Source of the DNA: Immersiella caudata
Lineage: Eukaryota > Ascomycota > Sordariomycetes > Sordariales > Lasiosphaeriaceae
Assembly (NCBI GenBank): GCA_030512335.1
Contig: JAULSU010000003.1
Coordinates: forward strand, 3,286,001 to 3,350,000
Direction: 5' to 3'
DNA: 64,000 nucleotides
The notes under the pieces are model-generated. The model searched no databases and was not told where the DNA came from. It saw only the letters and a list, made by a program, of their open reading frames with translations. The translations under genes and the position numbers were made by a program. Positions 28,934-41,550 of this stretch are shown one piece after another (the first letter of the stretch is position 1; every line of letters starts with the position of its first letter).

Positions 28934-29899
28934 GGCGAAGGTGCTAGTATCAAATGCCGCTTTAATGAGACACTACTCCCCTCCACTGCCGACAAGGAAC
29001 CCAACAAGGTCGCAGCTTGCAACATATCCCCGACAGAGCAGACTGCAGACCTCATTGGCTAGCATTGCTCGACGCCAAACTTTGGGACCTAAGTGTTTGG
29101 CAGATAAAAATAACCAGATTAGGCCTATCCCCGTACGAGGACGGTGGACTGGCAATCGAAGGCAAAGTTCACTTGTTTGTGACCGTCCCGCAGGTCGTTG
29201 AAACGCATGAGCTAGCGTACGCTACGAGTCCCTCGATGCCAGGTTGGCAAGAAGGATGCTGCTGCTCCGCAAGCAGGTTCAAGTGGCGTGAGCGAAGAGA
29301 GAGGCTTCCTAGGTACTTCATCTCCAGCTCGATCTCAAGGACTAAGGAGGTATGAGCGATATTACCGCCCCCTGGACCCAAACGATTCATGCACAGCTGT
29401 AGTTAGACACTACTTCGTATAGACTTCAATTCCCGCCATGCTCTCCAATGCTTAGTGAATTTATAGCCGGCGTTGTTGGCTGCTGGGTTGCCTCAACGGG
29501 TGCAACCCACTTGTCTCCAGGTTTGTGCAAGTCTATTGGTCGAGGCACAGAACCCCAGGGGCAGAGCGAACCACATGCCCATGTCAGCGCACGAGCCGAA
29601 AATCGCAGCAGTGGCTTGGTGATGTCACAAGCACCCACTTCCCGCAAAAACGGTTGCCGTTAAAATACACTGTTTTCCCGCTTGCGCTTGTCGCGTGGGA
29701 TTCCCAGTGCTCGCGATACTCTTAATTAATTTCATTATTCTGCTTTGACGAACGACCGTCGGCCAACACACAGGGTGGCGAAGGACCACCGCGTTGGAGC
29801 TCGGCACCGCAAAAACCGCGTGATGGAATAGCCCGCCATACTCAAAGCGACTCGAACAGGAAGCTTGCCTTTGCAGCGGAATTCGAGTTCTTTCGAAGA
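28934..29899. other. intergenic between MMM1 and ALE1
   Basis: Nearly 1 kb with no supportable gene. CCTAGGTAC lies near 29309-29317. The right half is the likely ALE1 promoter. Confidence 0.45.
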
Positions 29900-31867
29900 A
29901 TGATACCATATATAAACGCGCGTATGGAAGTCCATTCTCCCACCATCTGACTGCCAACGACCAAACCATGGGAGTCGCAGAACTGACACGACGATTGCAG
30001 CCTTCGTCTTCTTGGGGAAGAAGATAGGAGCCGGCCCTGATGAATGTAAGGCCACACAATCTCCTCCCATTCTTTGCGCTTCTTATCTTGTCACTCAAGC
30101 TAACGGCTTCGTTCCATTTAGTAAAACTCGTCTTTTCCTTTCTCCTTTCGTACCCTCTCGCAGGCCTCCTAAAGCGAGTACCCGATGCCCGCCCGGCGCA
30201 TAAGAACCTCTTCAGTCTCGGGTGCGTAAACTGCGGCTGCTGGAAACAATAACCGGGAAAAGACGAGACTGACAAGCAATCTCACATCAGTGTGTCCATA
30301 TTCTATCTCGTCGGCCTCTTCGACCTCTGGGATGGCCTCCACACCATCCTCTTCTCGGCGGTTGGCGCCTATGCTATTGCTAAGTTCCTGCGTGGCTCCC
30401 CCTACATGCCGTGGATCGGATTTGTCTTCCTCATGGGCCATATGAGCATCAACCAGATTGCGCGGATGCGCGCCAACGACCCGGCCTCTGTCGATGTCAC
30501 TGGTGCTCAGATGGTGCTTGTCATGAAGCTCAGCTCCTTCTGCTGGAACGTCGCAGACGGCGCTATTCCAGAGGCCGAGCTGTCCGACTTCCAGAAAGAC
30601 CGCCGTCTAAAGGAGCTCCCGAACCTCCTCGACTACGCTGGCTACGTCTTCTTCTTTCCCAGCCTCATGATCGGCCCCGCCTTCGACTTTGTTGAGTACC
30701 GCTGCTGGCTGGACTGCTCCATGTTTGATGTTCCTGCAACAGTTGACCCGGCGAAGAAACCCCCGACACGCCGCAAACGCAAGATCCCGCGCAGCGGGAC
30801 TCCGGCCATGCTGAAACTGGCGACAGGCCTGATGTGGATCGGGATATTCGTCACGCTGTCAACCTATTTCTCGCCCGACGTGTTGCTTACGCCGCGCTAC
30901 ATGGAGTATGGTTTCGTGAAGCGAGTGCTGGTTCTGCACATGGTTCCCCTAACCGCGCGCACAAAGTACTACGGTGTATGGACTTTGACCGAAGGTGCCT
31001 GCATCCTCTCAGGCCTAGGATACAACGGCGTTGATCCGGCTACCGGCAAGGTGTCGTGGGACCGGCTCGTGAATATAAAACCAATGGGTGTGGAACTGGC
31101 ACAAAACACGCGCGCCTATCTTGAGAACTGGAACATCAACACCAATAAGTGGCTGCGCAACTGTGTCTACCTACGAGTCACACCGCGCGGCAAGAAGCCT
31201 GGATTTCGTGCGAGCCTGGCCACTTTCACTACTAGTGCCTTCTGGCATGGCTTCTACCCGGGTTACTATTTGTCCTTCGTTTTAGCCAGTCTCATCCAAA
31301 CTGTGGCCAAGAGTACGTCCTACACCTGCATTCTCTCTTCCCGTATCCCAACTAACCAACCGCCCAGACTTCCGCCGATACCTTCGCCCATTTTTCCTCG
31401 ACCCCAAGACGCAAGCCCCGCTACCATCCAAGAAGTACTACGACTTCTTCTCCTGGCTCACCACGCAGCTTGCCTTCTCGTTCGCCACGGCCCCGTTTCT
31501 CATCCTTTCCTTCTCCGGTTCGGTTGCCGCTTGGTCCCGCCTCTACTTCTATGCCGTCATCGGCACTGTCCTCAGCATGGCCTTCTTTGCCTCGCCCGCG
31601 AAGCCCGCTCTCCGCCGCGCTCTTGAGCAGCGTGCCGCTAAGGCTGGCGTTGTTGCTACCCCTGAGAAGGGACCCTCTGCTGGTGCAAAACGGCAGCCTT
31701 TGGTGCGCACCACTAGCAATGATAGCGTTGCGCGAGAACCAGTAATGGGCTTGTCCGACGACCTGGAAAAGGACGTCGATGAAGCGCTGAGCGAGATCAA
31801 GGCTGAGATGGAGGCAAGGGCGAGACGAGCTTCAGCTTCGAAGCCTCTCTTCAAGAAGGTGGCTTGA
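29900..31867 (+). CDS. ALE1: lysophospholipid acyltransferase (MBOAT)
   Basis: Five exons, 29900-29921, 30001-30045, 30122-30221, 30291-31312 and 31368-31867, give 562 residues. The start MIPYINAPFVFLGKKIG matches the typical fungal Ale1 opening and fixes the two tiny first exons (22 and 45 nt). Ale1 reacylates lysophospholipids in the ER membrane (Lands cycle). Multiple hydrophobic helices are visible: FSFLLSYPLAGLL, SIFYLVGLFDLWDG, MLKLATGLMWIGIFVTLSTYF and the C-terminal FSFATAPFLILSFSGSVAAW. Signature segments are GPAFDFVEY, WNINTNKWLRNCVYLR and the MBOAT histidine in SAFWHGFYPGYY at about H375. The C-terminal tail is basic with Ser/Ala. All introns are GT-AG and in phase. Confidence 0.95.
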
Positions 31868-32916
31868 CGGTCGTAGAGTGGGTGTTGCTTCGGCGGGTGG
31901 GCTTTCATCTCAGCAAGAGCAAAGGTCTTCGCCGCGTGAGTTTTGCAAGGCAAGGCATTCGCACAATAGGCAGCTCGTACTTCTCATCACCGGTTCCCGT
32001 TAACCACGTGGAGAAGGGGACTAGAATAGTAATGTTAAGAATATTTCGTATTTCTTTTCATTTTTTGTTTGCTTCAAGTTGGCATTACATAACAATCGTG
32101 GCCCTATACAAGAGCTGCCTGCCGCTGGCATTAACTCGTAAAGTCTCCCCCTTCCGCGCCCAGCAGCAGACAGGTTCAGGGGGCGTATGTAAAAGTAATA
32201 AAAAATGAACATCTCCTGGGTAAGAAGATATCCCTGACTCCGGGCCATGTCATCATTCGTGAACATGGTATGCTCCTGCAAAATAAAACACCGTAAAATG
32301 TATACCAAGGTGAGGCATGTGGTGCCTGATACCCAAGAAAGAAAAAGGGGCGTTGGTACAAAAAAATAAAGTAAAATCTCAGTTCCATAAGAAGTTGGAG
32401 TCAGAGATGAACGCTGCGACGTTTCCCAAAGCAAGGCTGACCCGACTCCGTTCAAGCATGGGGTATCGTTTTGCGGCAATTTATATCCCGTCTCGTGCGT
32501 ATGTTTCGACCTTCCGTGTCTCTATATCGCGAGCGTCTAAATGGCTTAGTATGTTGTAGTGGTGGTACAAGTGAAGCTTGAACTTCGAGTAAGAAAAAAA
32601 TGGCGTGTATAGAGCCCTCTTGACAATTTGTTGTTGTACGCTGAAGGAAGATCGAGAGTAAGTATGAAAATCCGTGAGGGAGTGTCGTGGCACTGCAGCG
32701 TATGCGGCGTTCCGGTGTGGGTTGAAATTTCTAGACGTCGTGGTTGAAGAGGAAATACGTGAGGCGTAAGGAACATCGTCGGTTGAGTCGTCCAAGTCAT
32801 TAGGTATGAGTCGGGTAAGGAAATATGGAACCGTCGAGTTCGTGGTGTACAGCAGTCGTAAGGTTCGAACAAGGAGATAATGTAGTTTCGGAAGTGTGAG
32901 CATGGTACGGGCGACG
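31868..32916. other. intergenic, A/T-richer than its surroundings
   Basis: About 1 kb between the convergent ends of ALE1 and the serine-rich membrane protein gene. Only short, featureless open frames are present; probably 3' UTRs of both genes. Confidence 0.5.
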
Positions 32917-35823
32917 TTATGTTCGTACGACCCAACCTTGCTGAAAGCCCACTACCACAAGCGCAACGATGGCACCAATAATAAGAAGCCCGACAATCGA
33001 CATGGCGCGGTTAAGGCCTCGCCACCAACGAGCGCTCTCATAACGAGTTTCGTCGATAACACGGGCCGGGTACCTAAACTCGGGCTGGTCGCTGTCCCCC
33101 CTTTCCACCATGTCGAGCTTCGGGTGGGGTGGGAGCGGAAGCATGCCAGCAATCATCCAAGCTAAAAACGCGTCAGCACATATCCGAATTAGCCGACGGG
33201 GACGAGCAAGCTCACCAAGCGGGAACAGGAACCCGACTGTGAAAAGCACAACCTGAGCATTGCGCTTTCCAAGAATGCCGGTATCGGCCGACCAGCTGAC
33301 GCTCGGAGGATCCCAGATGCTGTATCGGCTGGCACGGCGGTCCTGCCGGAGATGAGGGGACCAGATGCTTGACGTCTTGCGCCTCAAGGACCGGAATGCG
33401 CCGTAGTCGGGGCCAAGAGGCGGCGCATGGCTAATTTCGATGTCCGCTGAGTCTGAGAACGGACGTTCTCCGGGGTGCGGTCGGACCTCCCGTGCCCGTC
33501 TGCGGGGGCTGTATATATTTAACGGGAAATGATCCGCCGCGGGCGAATGACTGCTGCGGTTGGCTGAGCTGCCGGGTCGGCTCTCGCCGTTGTCAGACAA
33601 AGACATGAACGACGGTGCTCCTAGAAACCGCCGCTCGCCGGAACCATAGTAGACTCTGCAATAAAGTTAGCGCGTATCCTCTGGAAGCGGCTAAGGAGGC
33701 AGGCGCGCTGCTTACCGTGCCCATGTCGGAATGGATGCTGAGGTGAGACTGTTAGCTCGAGAGCTCCCACTGGAATGCAGACCACGGCTGGAGCTATTGC
33801 TGCTTGAGAAGAAGGCGGACAAGCCCGTCCGTGAGGGGTGATGATGCAAGTCCGCCAACCCATCGCCGTGCTCGTCTTGATCCCTAACCATCCGGAGTTG
33901 CGAGGGCCCGGCTCTCGAATATGTCGGTTGTGGCTTGTCAATGGAATCGCTTCCCTCGGAAGCCTCCTCCAGTTGCGCTGCCAGCGAAGAAGAAATACTT
34001 TGCAGTTGACGGCTGTGCATCGAACTTCCCCAGCCGGCGCTGCTACGGCGCCGGTGGCCATTGTTTCCTGGTGTGGTAGACTGGGCTGAAACAGACCGAC
34101 TCAGGATTTCACTGTCCCCCTCACTCTCCGACATCACCGTCGACAGCTGGGAGCTCCATTGGTGAGGGTGCTCCTGGAGCATCGGGACTGGCGCCCGCTG
34201 GGTGACGGTGTTTTGGGTGGCGGAACCGGTTGACCATGGATTATGCTGTTTCTGCGAAGAGCTCCCTGAGTCGCCTCCCCGTGCGCTCCAGGTGGGTGTT
34301 GCACCAAAGTTGATCCGAATGGGTGCCGCAAGGAAGGCGTGCGTCGGATCTTGCGAGCTGATGACGGACGAGATACTCTTCAACGACTGCAGGGACCCCG
34401 CGCGAGCTCGGAGGTTTTCGCGTGATCGTTGCTTGTAGTAGCCAATTCGTTCATAAGATTTTTTCTTGGTCGGCCTCAGAGGTGGGACCCGAAGGCTTTC
34501 CTGCGAGTAAGTAGGTCGTGGTTTTCGCGAAACGGTGGCGAGAGACGAGGACGGCGACGGATCACCGTGCACAACGTAGTTTTCGTTCTCGTTCTCAGTG
34601 CTGTAAGATGTCCCCGGGGGGCTGCTAGAAAATGGAACTGCTGGCGACGACTGCCCGAGCACTTCCCAGTTGGAAGGGCTGGAGGCGGGCAGTGCGAGGC
34701 TCTCGTCAGACTGTTGGAGCAAGGACGAATCGGGCCCGTAGACCTTGTAATTGGGTGTCTCGGAAATGGTGGAGATGGTTGGTGTCGTGGACGTGGCAGA
34801 TGCGAATGACGCTTTTGGCACAAGATTCCGCAACGGAGTCTCTTCTTCGTCTCGATTTGCCGCGTCCTCGGGCAGTGGAGCAAGGGGTGTCTCAGCCGCA
34901 GGGGCTGCTGCGCTGTAGAGCGCTTTCTTCTGCTTAAGATCGGGGGTCTTCGGTACCTTGCGAAGACCGCCGACCATGCGGTAGTTCCAGGGCGACGAGG
35001 TCAGGGCAATAGGATCCTCAGCTAAGTGCGTGGACGAGGAACCAGGAGACGGGGAAGGGGCGCACGCGTGCGGCTCTGAAATGCCGTGATCCAGGATGCT
35101 AGTAAACGCAGAACTCGGGCGATCGTCGCTCCATGCGTCAATTGACGGGCGGTCCTGCGAGGTTGACGTTCTCGAAGACTGCGACAGAGGGGGGGACCGG
35201 AGACTGCTGCTGGAAACATCGGATCGAGCGCCGAGGCGGACAAGCGAGAAAGTTTTGTCGGCGTGCACCGCGACGAGGTTTGCCCGGCGGGACAGGGGGC
35301 GCGGCGTGGGCGCAGACGTGAACGATGCGCCAGAGGTCGACGTTGGTGACGCACCAGGGCCGGCATCCTGCGGCGATTGCGTATTAAACGACGTGATATT
35401 AGTCGAAACTTCAGATGGTGACCCCAGAGCCGGGGCGGTTGGACCTCCGGGGCCCAAGGCTGGTGAGGGGCTGCCATGGCTGGCAGCGAGTTTCGAGCCT
35501 GAAACCCCTCCACCCCTCGCCCTAGCCAATGAGACGGACGAAGCCGAAGCAGAGGACAATGCAGACCCTGGGCGGCTGGCATAATCTTCGCTTCCCTCCC
35601 CACGCCAGGACGGTCGTCTGCTGCCCTCTCCCGCCGCACCGCTCTTGCGGTCGTCATAATTTCCCGGCGCATGCGACGATGCCTGACTCGGCGCACGACT
35701 GTCGGAATCGAGGCGCGGCGGCGTGTAGGGGACGATGCGAATGGCGAGCGTGTTGTTCTGCGACTGCGTCCTCTGCGCGAGCGGTGTCGTCCGGCCCTGG
35801 TGTCGCGGAGGTGGCCCCGACAT
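32917..35823 (-). CDS. serine-rich membrane-anchored protein of unknown function
   Basis: Three exons, 35823-33716, 33655-33216 and 33161-32917, give 930 residues. The first ~780 residues are low complexity: Ser, Pro, Gly and Arg, with many SSS and SP motifs that could be phosphorylated. The only ordered part is C-terminal. SIWDPPSVSWSADTG precedes a hydrophobic segment (about 837-858, VVLFTVGFLFPLAWMIAGML). A second lies near the end (about 902-921, MSIVGLLIIGAIVALVVVGF). Between them lie PLPPHPKLDM and an RYPARVIDETRYESARWW motif. Two anchors at the C-terminus with a long cytosolic tail suggest an ER or plasma membrane adaptor, which is inference. The C-terminal block looks conserved enough to be a family signature, but I cannot name it. 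Confidence 0.85.
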
Positions 35824-38462
35824 GGCGCACTCCCCTGGAAGTCGGCTCGATCGGCGCTCGGAGCCGGGAGGCGATCAATCCGTCGAATCCAGCTCCCACG
35901 TTGATGGCTGGACGATCAAATTCGTTCCATGACCGCTTCATGCGCGCACAAGAGGACCGAAAGATTTTGGCAGAGCGGTTTTTCTTCGCGTCGTTCTCTT
36001 TGGGAGGTTTGTCGACACGGGAGCGCGTTGCTTGCTAGGTCTTCCCCGCTTATTAGTAGAGCGCACCACCGCCGCTTGCTGTCGCGAACTGTCGTCCTTT
36101 CCAGCTCTGCCCCTCCACTACGTGGCGGAAACGGGTAGGACGGGGGTGTCGAGTGTAGCCCTTAGGGCAGATCCGGTGGAGGCAGCTAATTATTATAAAA
36201 TATTAGGGGTATATCCACCTCGTATGGTGGAGAAACGGCAGCGGGAGCGAGTGGAACGAAAATGAATTACAAGAGACAAAAGGCAAGTTGGATTAAAGAT
36301 AGGAGAAGAATCGTGAGGCAGCGAGGGTGCCAATGGCAAATATCAACCGGCCATATAATAGATGGCAAGGAAGAGGGTGGGAGTAGGAGGGAGTCGGCAA
36401 GCGAGAGCGCGAGATCGAAGCGTCTGAAGGCTGGGGACCAGCAGGGGCAGCTTCGGGGTTGATGCCGCAGGTCCAATAGGTGTAATGCTATCTGGACAGC
36501 CGGACGACGGAATCTGCGGCCGGGTCGACAACTGGCGGCTCTCGAATGGCCAACCCACGCTCTCTCGCACCTCCTCTCGGCCTGAGGATAAGAGGGGTTT
36601 GGGGAAGGTGGTGCGGATGGGAGGTGAGGAGGGAACACGAGGGGACATCTGGAAGTTGGACGAAGTGTACAAAATGGGAGAACGGGGACCGCGATGCGAT
36701 TCTGACCCTCCCATTGGTCTAGGAGCCAGCGCCTGTTTTGCAATGCACTCTTCAGGAGCGGCCGTCGGTCCACGGGCTGCCCTTCCAAAGATTTCCCACA
36801 AAGAGAGCGCTGGCGAGACTTGCACACCGCTGCAAAGTTTCGAAGCAAGGCTGAGCCTAATTTCGCGTCCCAAAGACGCTGCAACGCGATAGGTAGGCTG
36901 TGCCTTGGCCCGCAGGCGACGAATGCACCTTCTGCGTTAGCCGGCCGCCAGATCGAGAGCGGGTGCCTGAGTCCTGCCAAACTGGGCACCCACAGAACAT
37001 CTGTGGAGCCACTGACAAGCCACTGAGCTGCTTCAACGTCATGACAGCCCCTTTCCCCTCCTTTCCTCTGCCTTTCGAGTGTGGATATCCGCCCCCGGCA
37101 CGCTGGGTCTACTGCTCGGCAGCCGGACCGCGACAGACGGCGCCAACTCTACGATTTTGGGGACCAAGGATCGCAGGAGAAGAGAGCACAGCAGGACCTG
37201 ACGCGCTCGGCAGCACGCCGTCTCGAGTACCGGATGGGTGCGTTTGACTGGCGCAGACAGCCCATGTCCAACGATGTCGCAACGCTGAAAAAAGCATTCG
37301 CAGGCGTTTGTCCCCCACACTGCATCCTGGTCCCAGATGGCGCCTGGGTAACGCTTCACCGCCTTGTGGGGAAGACGCCATGTGTACCACCAGGTGGCCG
37401 GATTCCAACCGACGGGACACCTGTGCGGTCTGCGGTTGTAAAACCCAGCACGCTGCACCGCATCTCTCCAGGCGCATGGCCAGCCATTGAATCGATTGCA
37501 GCGGCAGACAACAAGACCTCATCCTCAAACGAAGGGTATTCAATGGTCGACAGTGTGGGATAGGTGTAACGATAAGGTGCGGCAGGGGCGCCGAGGGGCG
37601 TCGCGAGGGTCAGCGGGGCACTCCTAATTAAACCGTCATGCACAACACTGCGAAGCGCGTCGCCGATTCGCGTGTGTTTCGCGTTCAATGGGTGGCAATA
37701 TGGACTGTAATGCTCAATGTCCGCCAGCGCTGGCGCAACGATGGCTTCGACCAAATGCTCGCATGATAGGCTGGAGGCGGGAATGCCGACAGCTGATGAG
37801 AGAATCAATGAGCCATCCAGGGCCATTTGACCTCAACCGCCTTGGGCGACCTGATGTCGAGAACCCAGGTTGTCTTGCCCAGAATCTCCAATGGTGCCAG
37901 CCACCTTTTCTTTCACGATCCAAACCCGTTCGCTCAGTCGAAACAACGAAGGCAAAAGAAAAGGTGCAAAAGGAATGGAGGCGCTAAGGCGTTTGCGCCC
38001 TCAGAAACAATTTTGTCTTGAGACATTCCCAAGAGCAAAGCTGGACACGGAGAAACGCCGAATCCGTCGTGGTTCTCCGAGACAAAACGTTACAAGAAGC
38101 TTAGAGGTTGTGGAAGGCAGTCTTTTTCAAACAATTGTTGAGATTTTGGAAAGCTCTGCAAATCCAGCGCCTCGAGCTTCTCGCAGCCAGGAGCAATTCA
38201 TCACCAATTAGCAAGTGGAGATCGGAAATCGGGGAATTAAAAAGCTCAAGGGTGCCATCACGCAAACGGTTTTCGAGAGTTGACAGGCAAATGCTCCATG
38301 ACAGCGCTTGGCGATCAAAACAACCCGACCCCTGCACCCTCGGTCGCTAGCTTCCGGCCCCGCCGCAACCGCCGAGTTCCGACATCATCCCACGCGGCGT
38401 CTGCCCAGGACTAACACTGGAGGCACTCCAAACACCGGCGCATCGCAACATCTGCCGCCGAG
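35824..38462. other. 2.6-kb intergenic stretch
   Basis: Separates the divergent serine-rich gene and RCE1. No family-recognisable gene. Overlapping open frames cluster at about 37.0-37.8 kb on both strands; the best is listed separately as a weak hypothetical. Confidence 0.4.
37356..37826 (-). CDS. hypothetical open frame, weak
   Basis: ATG-initiated frame of 156 codons (MALDGSLILSSAVGIPAS...) in a fair start context. Codon choice looks mixed rather than skewed, and residues 1-60 have a plausible protein composition. However, a 160-codon frame overlaps it on the opposite strand and I recognise no family. It may be coding, the terminal exon of a spliced gene, or chance. Confidence 0.2.
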   Translation of the reverse strand: MALDGSLILSSAVGIPASSLSCEHLVEAIVAPALADIEHYSPYCHPLNAKHTRIGDALRSVVHDGLIRSAPLTLATPLGAPAAPYRYTYPTLSTIEYPSFEDEVLLSAAAIDSMAGHAPGEMRCSVLGFTTADRTGVPSVGIRPPGGTHGVFPTRR

Positions 38463-39566
38463 ATGCCCGCCCTCAGTTCGCTGCTCGTATCGCGGTTTCT
38501 ACGCCCTTGGTGGCACAAGGGTAAGTCCTCCATGACGAAGGGCATCAATTGAGCCTTTCCAATAGACAGTTGAAGATGCTAACAGAAATCGACAGATGAG
38601 ATTCCTGCACCCCCACCAATCACGACTGAGACAGCCTCCATCCTCCTAGTGCTTTATGCATTGCTATATTTCCTCCCCTTCTATGCCTCATCCACCACCC
38701 GGCCTAGCCCCACCCTTTCCCGGGACGCACCGTCCGTCATCCGGGCCCGCATCCGTTCCGTAACCATATCATGCTTCTTCTGCCTCGCCGCAACCGCCAT
38801 CATCCTCACCAACACCGCCGGCGTCTCCCCATCTACAATCCTCCATCTCACCGGAATCTGGCCGCTAGCACTCCTCGACACCCTCCGCGTCCTCTCTCTC
38901 ACCGCTCTCCTCTTCCTCGGTCCTCTCTTCCACTATTTCATTGTCGACTCCGGCTGGCAAGACTGGCTCCGCCTCACCCCCTTCCACGAGCTCCATGCCG
39001 AATGGACAACCTGGCGCAATATTGTCATCGTCTGCCTCCCCAATCCCTATTTCTTCTCTTTAACCGTTCTAACTCCTACCTAGGGCCCCGTAACTGAAGA
39101 GTTTCTCTTCCGCTCCGCCTCCATCCCCCTGATGCTCATCGCCCGTACGTCCATCAGCAAGACCATCTTTCTCTCTCCCATCATCTTCGGCCTCGCCCAC
39201 GTGCATCACTTTTATGAGTTCCGTCTTACCCACCCGGAAGTCCCTGCTGCTGCTGCCTTCTTGCGCTCCATCTTCCAGTTCGCGTACACGACCCTATTCG
39301 GTGCGTACGCCACCTTCTTGTACGTGCGCTCTGGCTCCCTGTTAGCAGCCTGCGCGGTTCATGCGTTCTGCAACTGCATGGGGTTGCCGAAGCTTTGGGG
39401 GAGGGTGAGGCGGTATTATCCAGCTTTGCGGAGCGAGGAGAGTGGAAATGTTTTGTGGACGGTGACGTATTATATTTTCCTGGTGGCGGGAGCCGTGTTG
39501 TGGTATCGGAACCTGTGGGTGTTGACGGAAAGTGAGAACGCGCTGATAGACACTTCAGACTTTTGA
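38463..39566 (+). CDS. RCE1: CAAX prenyl protease 2 (type II, ABI family)
   Basis: Three exons, 38463-38520, 38596-39029 and 39084-39566, give 324 residues. Rce1 removes the -AAX tripeptide from prenylated Ras-, Rho- and a-factor-type proteins in the ER membrane. Active-site motifs are intact: GPVTEEFLFRS (EExxxR, E169-E170 and R174), FGLAHVHHF (FxxxH) and HAFCNCMGLP (HxxxN). Hydrophobic helices are frequent (ASILLVLYALLYFLPFYAS, SCFFCLAATAIIL, LLFLGPLFHYF, VTYYIFLVAGAVLWY). The TTRPSPTLSRDAPSVIRARI segment is typical of ascomycete Rce1. Intron 2 needs the weak donor ATC|GTCTGC, which restores WRNIVIGPVTEE. Exon 1 codes only for MPALSSLLVSRFLRPWWHK and the first base of the next codon. Confidence 0.94.
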
Positions 39567-40188
39567 GATTCCTTGAAAATCAACCAAGTTTAGAATAGAG
39601 AGGTGACGGGGGCTTCAGACCAAGAGCTTCAGAGCTAGACCGGGATTCAGGCCGGCTCCTCAATGGGTTGACGATGCACAATTGAGACATGGGTGATGTA
39701 TTAATTTATTTCAGATTTCGGTATACCCTCAGGGAGCCCTTACTCCCCTCTCCTCATACACGGTAGGCTGAACTGCCAGCTGATCTACCCCCTCCCGTCT
39801 TGTATCTTTGCGTACCCATCTTTCGCCCTCAACGCCATTCATGCGACGCGTCGTACCGTTAAAAGCTATTAAAACTGCAAAACCAAGCGCCGTATACAGG
39901 GGAAATGCGCTTCGCAGACTTCAAGACGGAGAGAACGACAAGACAATACCGAAAAGCAATCCGTTTCCCGCACCCCCACCAGTTTTACCCCAACTCTATG
40001 CCGAAATAGATCGTTCACTGGGAAATTGGAAGAAGACGTAAAGTTAAACTGATATACATGAACGGAGTAAACAACAGCTCCCTGGCGCTGTATCCCGACT
40101 TGTCCTATTGGAAGGGTTGAAGGTGAGGGATCGTCAATGACTAGAGGGCTCAAGGCTAGCGAGATGAGCCTGCACGGAATGCCACCGC
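39567..40188. other. intergenic between convergent RCE1 and GDP-mannose transporter genes
   Basis: About 620 bases, probably 3' UTRs. No gene seen. Confidence 0.5.
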
Positions 40189-41550
40189 TCATGAGTTTGC
40201 GGCGTCCCTGTTGCTCTGGGAGCTGGCGCTCATGGTGGGCTGCGTGGTGGGCAGGATGCCAACAGACTGAGCCTTTTGGCGGACCTTGGCCCAGGCAAAG
40301 ACGAGACCGCTGACGAAGCCAAGGAAGATAGCCGAAACGCTACCAAAGGTAACGGGCGCGTCGAAGAAGATGAGGCCGCTGACAGCAATCGGGAGCTTGT
40401 TCAGGGCGCCGACCATCGAGTATGTCGTCGAGGATGTGACACGGATGCACCAGGCAGAGCAGTAAGAAATAAAGATGGCGGCCAGACCAGAGTAGACCAT
40501 GCCAATCATCAGGGCCCTGCGAGTCTCCTCGGGAAAGTTCTTGGCAAGGTTCTCAGACGACCAATCCTCGGCGATAAGAGAGAAGACGATGAGGACGGGA
40601 ATGGTCAGGAGGTTGTTGTAGAACATGGCTATTCATAGCGTTAGCAATTCAGTAAAAAGCGGTTCCGATGTCAGTCCCAACTCACTGTCGTAATCCTTGA
40701 AGTTCATCTTCTTGATCACCTTGCGCATACCTAGAACGTAGGATGCAGTGCAGAAGACGTTCAAGCTCATCCACGCATAGCCGGCGTTCAGAGTAGAGAT
40801 GGCAGCGGAGGCCTCGCCAGTGTGACCAGCCCCGTCAAGTACCGCCTGAATATCAGCCCATGCGGCGATAATGGAGCTGAGAACCATCAAGCCGAACGAC
40901 AAGAGCGTCAGGGGTGTGACGCTACCGCCGAACCAGAGAACCTCTCCATACGCAATGACGATGATGGTCAAGTTCTTGAAAATCGTGTACACGGGAACCG
41001 AAAGGAACTGAAGAGCCTTGCCGCCGGTGTAAATCATGCCAACCAGAAGGAGCGAGATGGGGAACCCTGAACAGTCCGCATTAGCTACCAGTTCCCCAAA
41101 CATGCCTGTACCAAAACGTACACTTCTTTGCCTTGGTTGTGTCAAAAGGCGCAAGATTGTGGAACAATCCCAGCTGCTTGAAGGCCAGAATCGCCAGTGT
41201 GCAGACAATGGACTAGAGCCTCATATTAGTGCCTGCCCCTCAGTTGCACCAAGCAACAAACCGCAAAAACATACCTGCACTGCAAGGTAAAAGAACATCA
41301 AGTTCCATTCCGATCCTGAGACGACATATTTGTTCACCACTGTCATCGAGATGGAGGCCAAGCAGTATGCAATAATCGATGCGCCGGGGCTGTGGTCAAT
41401 CTTCTCGACAAAGGTGCCGACGCCGAGGGCGGATGCATCGCTGCGAATACGATGCGAGTTGGCCCGGCTCAAGAAGGGGTCCTTCTCGCCGCCGAAGTCC
41501 TGGCCATCGTTGGCCCTCATCTCTATGTCTTCGTTCTTTTTGTTTGACAT
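40189..41550 (-). CDS. VRG4/GMT1: GDP-mannose transporter, Golgi
   Basis: Four exons, 41550-41275, 41212-41122, 41066-40686 and 40628-40189, give 395 residues. It exchanges cytosolic GDP-mannose for GMP across the Golgi membrane to feed mannosylation. The nucleotide-sugar motif GALNKLPIA is intact. Ten-helix drug/metabolite-transporter topology is apparent: IIAYCLASISMTVVNKYVVSG, FPISLLLVGMIYTGGKALQF, FKNLTIIVIAYGEVLWFG, MFYNNLLTIPVLIVFSLIAE and FGSVSAIFLGFVSGLVFAWAKV. The ~65-residue N-terminal tail is cytosolic and polar; the C-terminal tail is Ser/Gln-rich. Junctions restore TKAKKWFPIS and FKDYDTMFYNN, both family-typical. Confidence 0.95.

Noticed and set aside
32855..32880. tRNA B-box-like GGTTCGAAC
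   Set aside because: No A box at a suitable distance and no cloverleaf stems around it.
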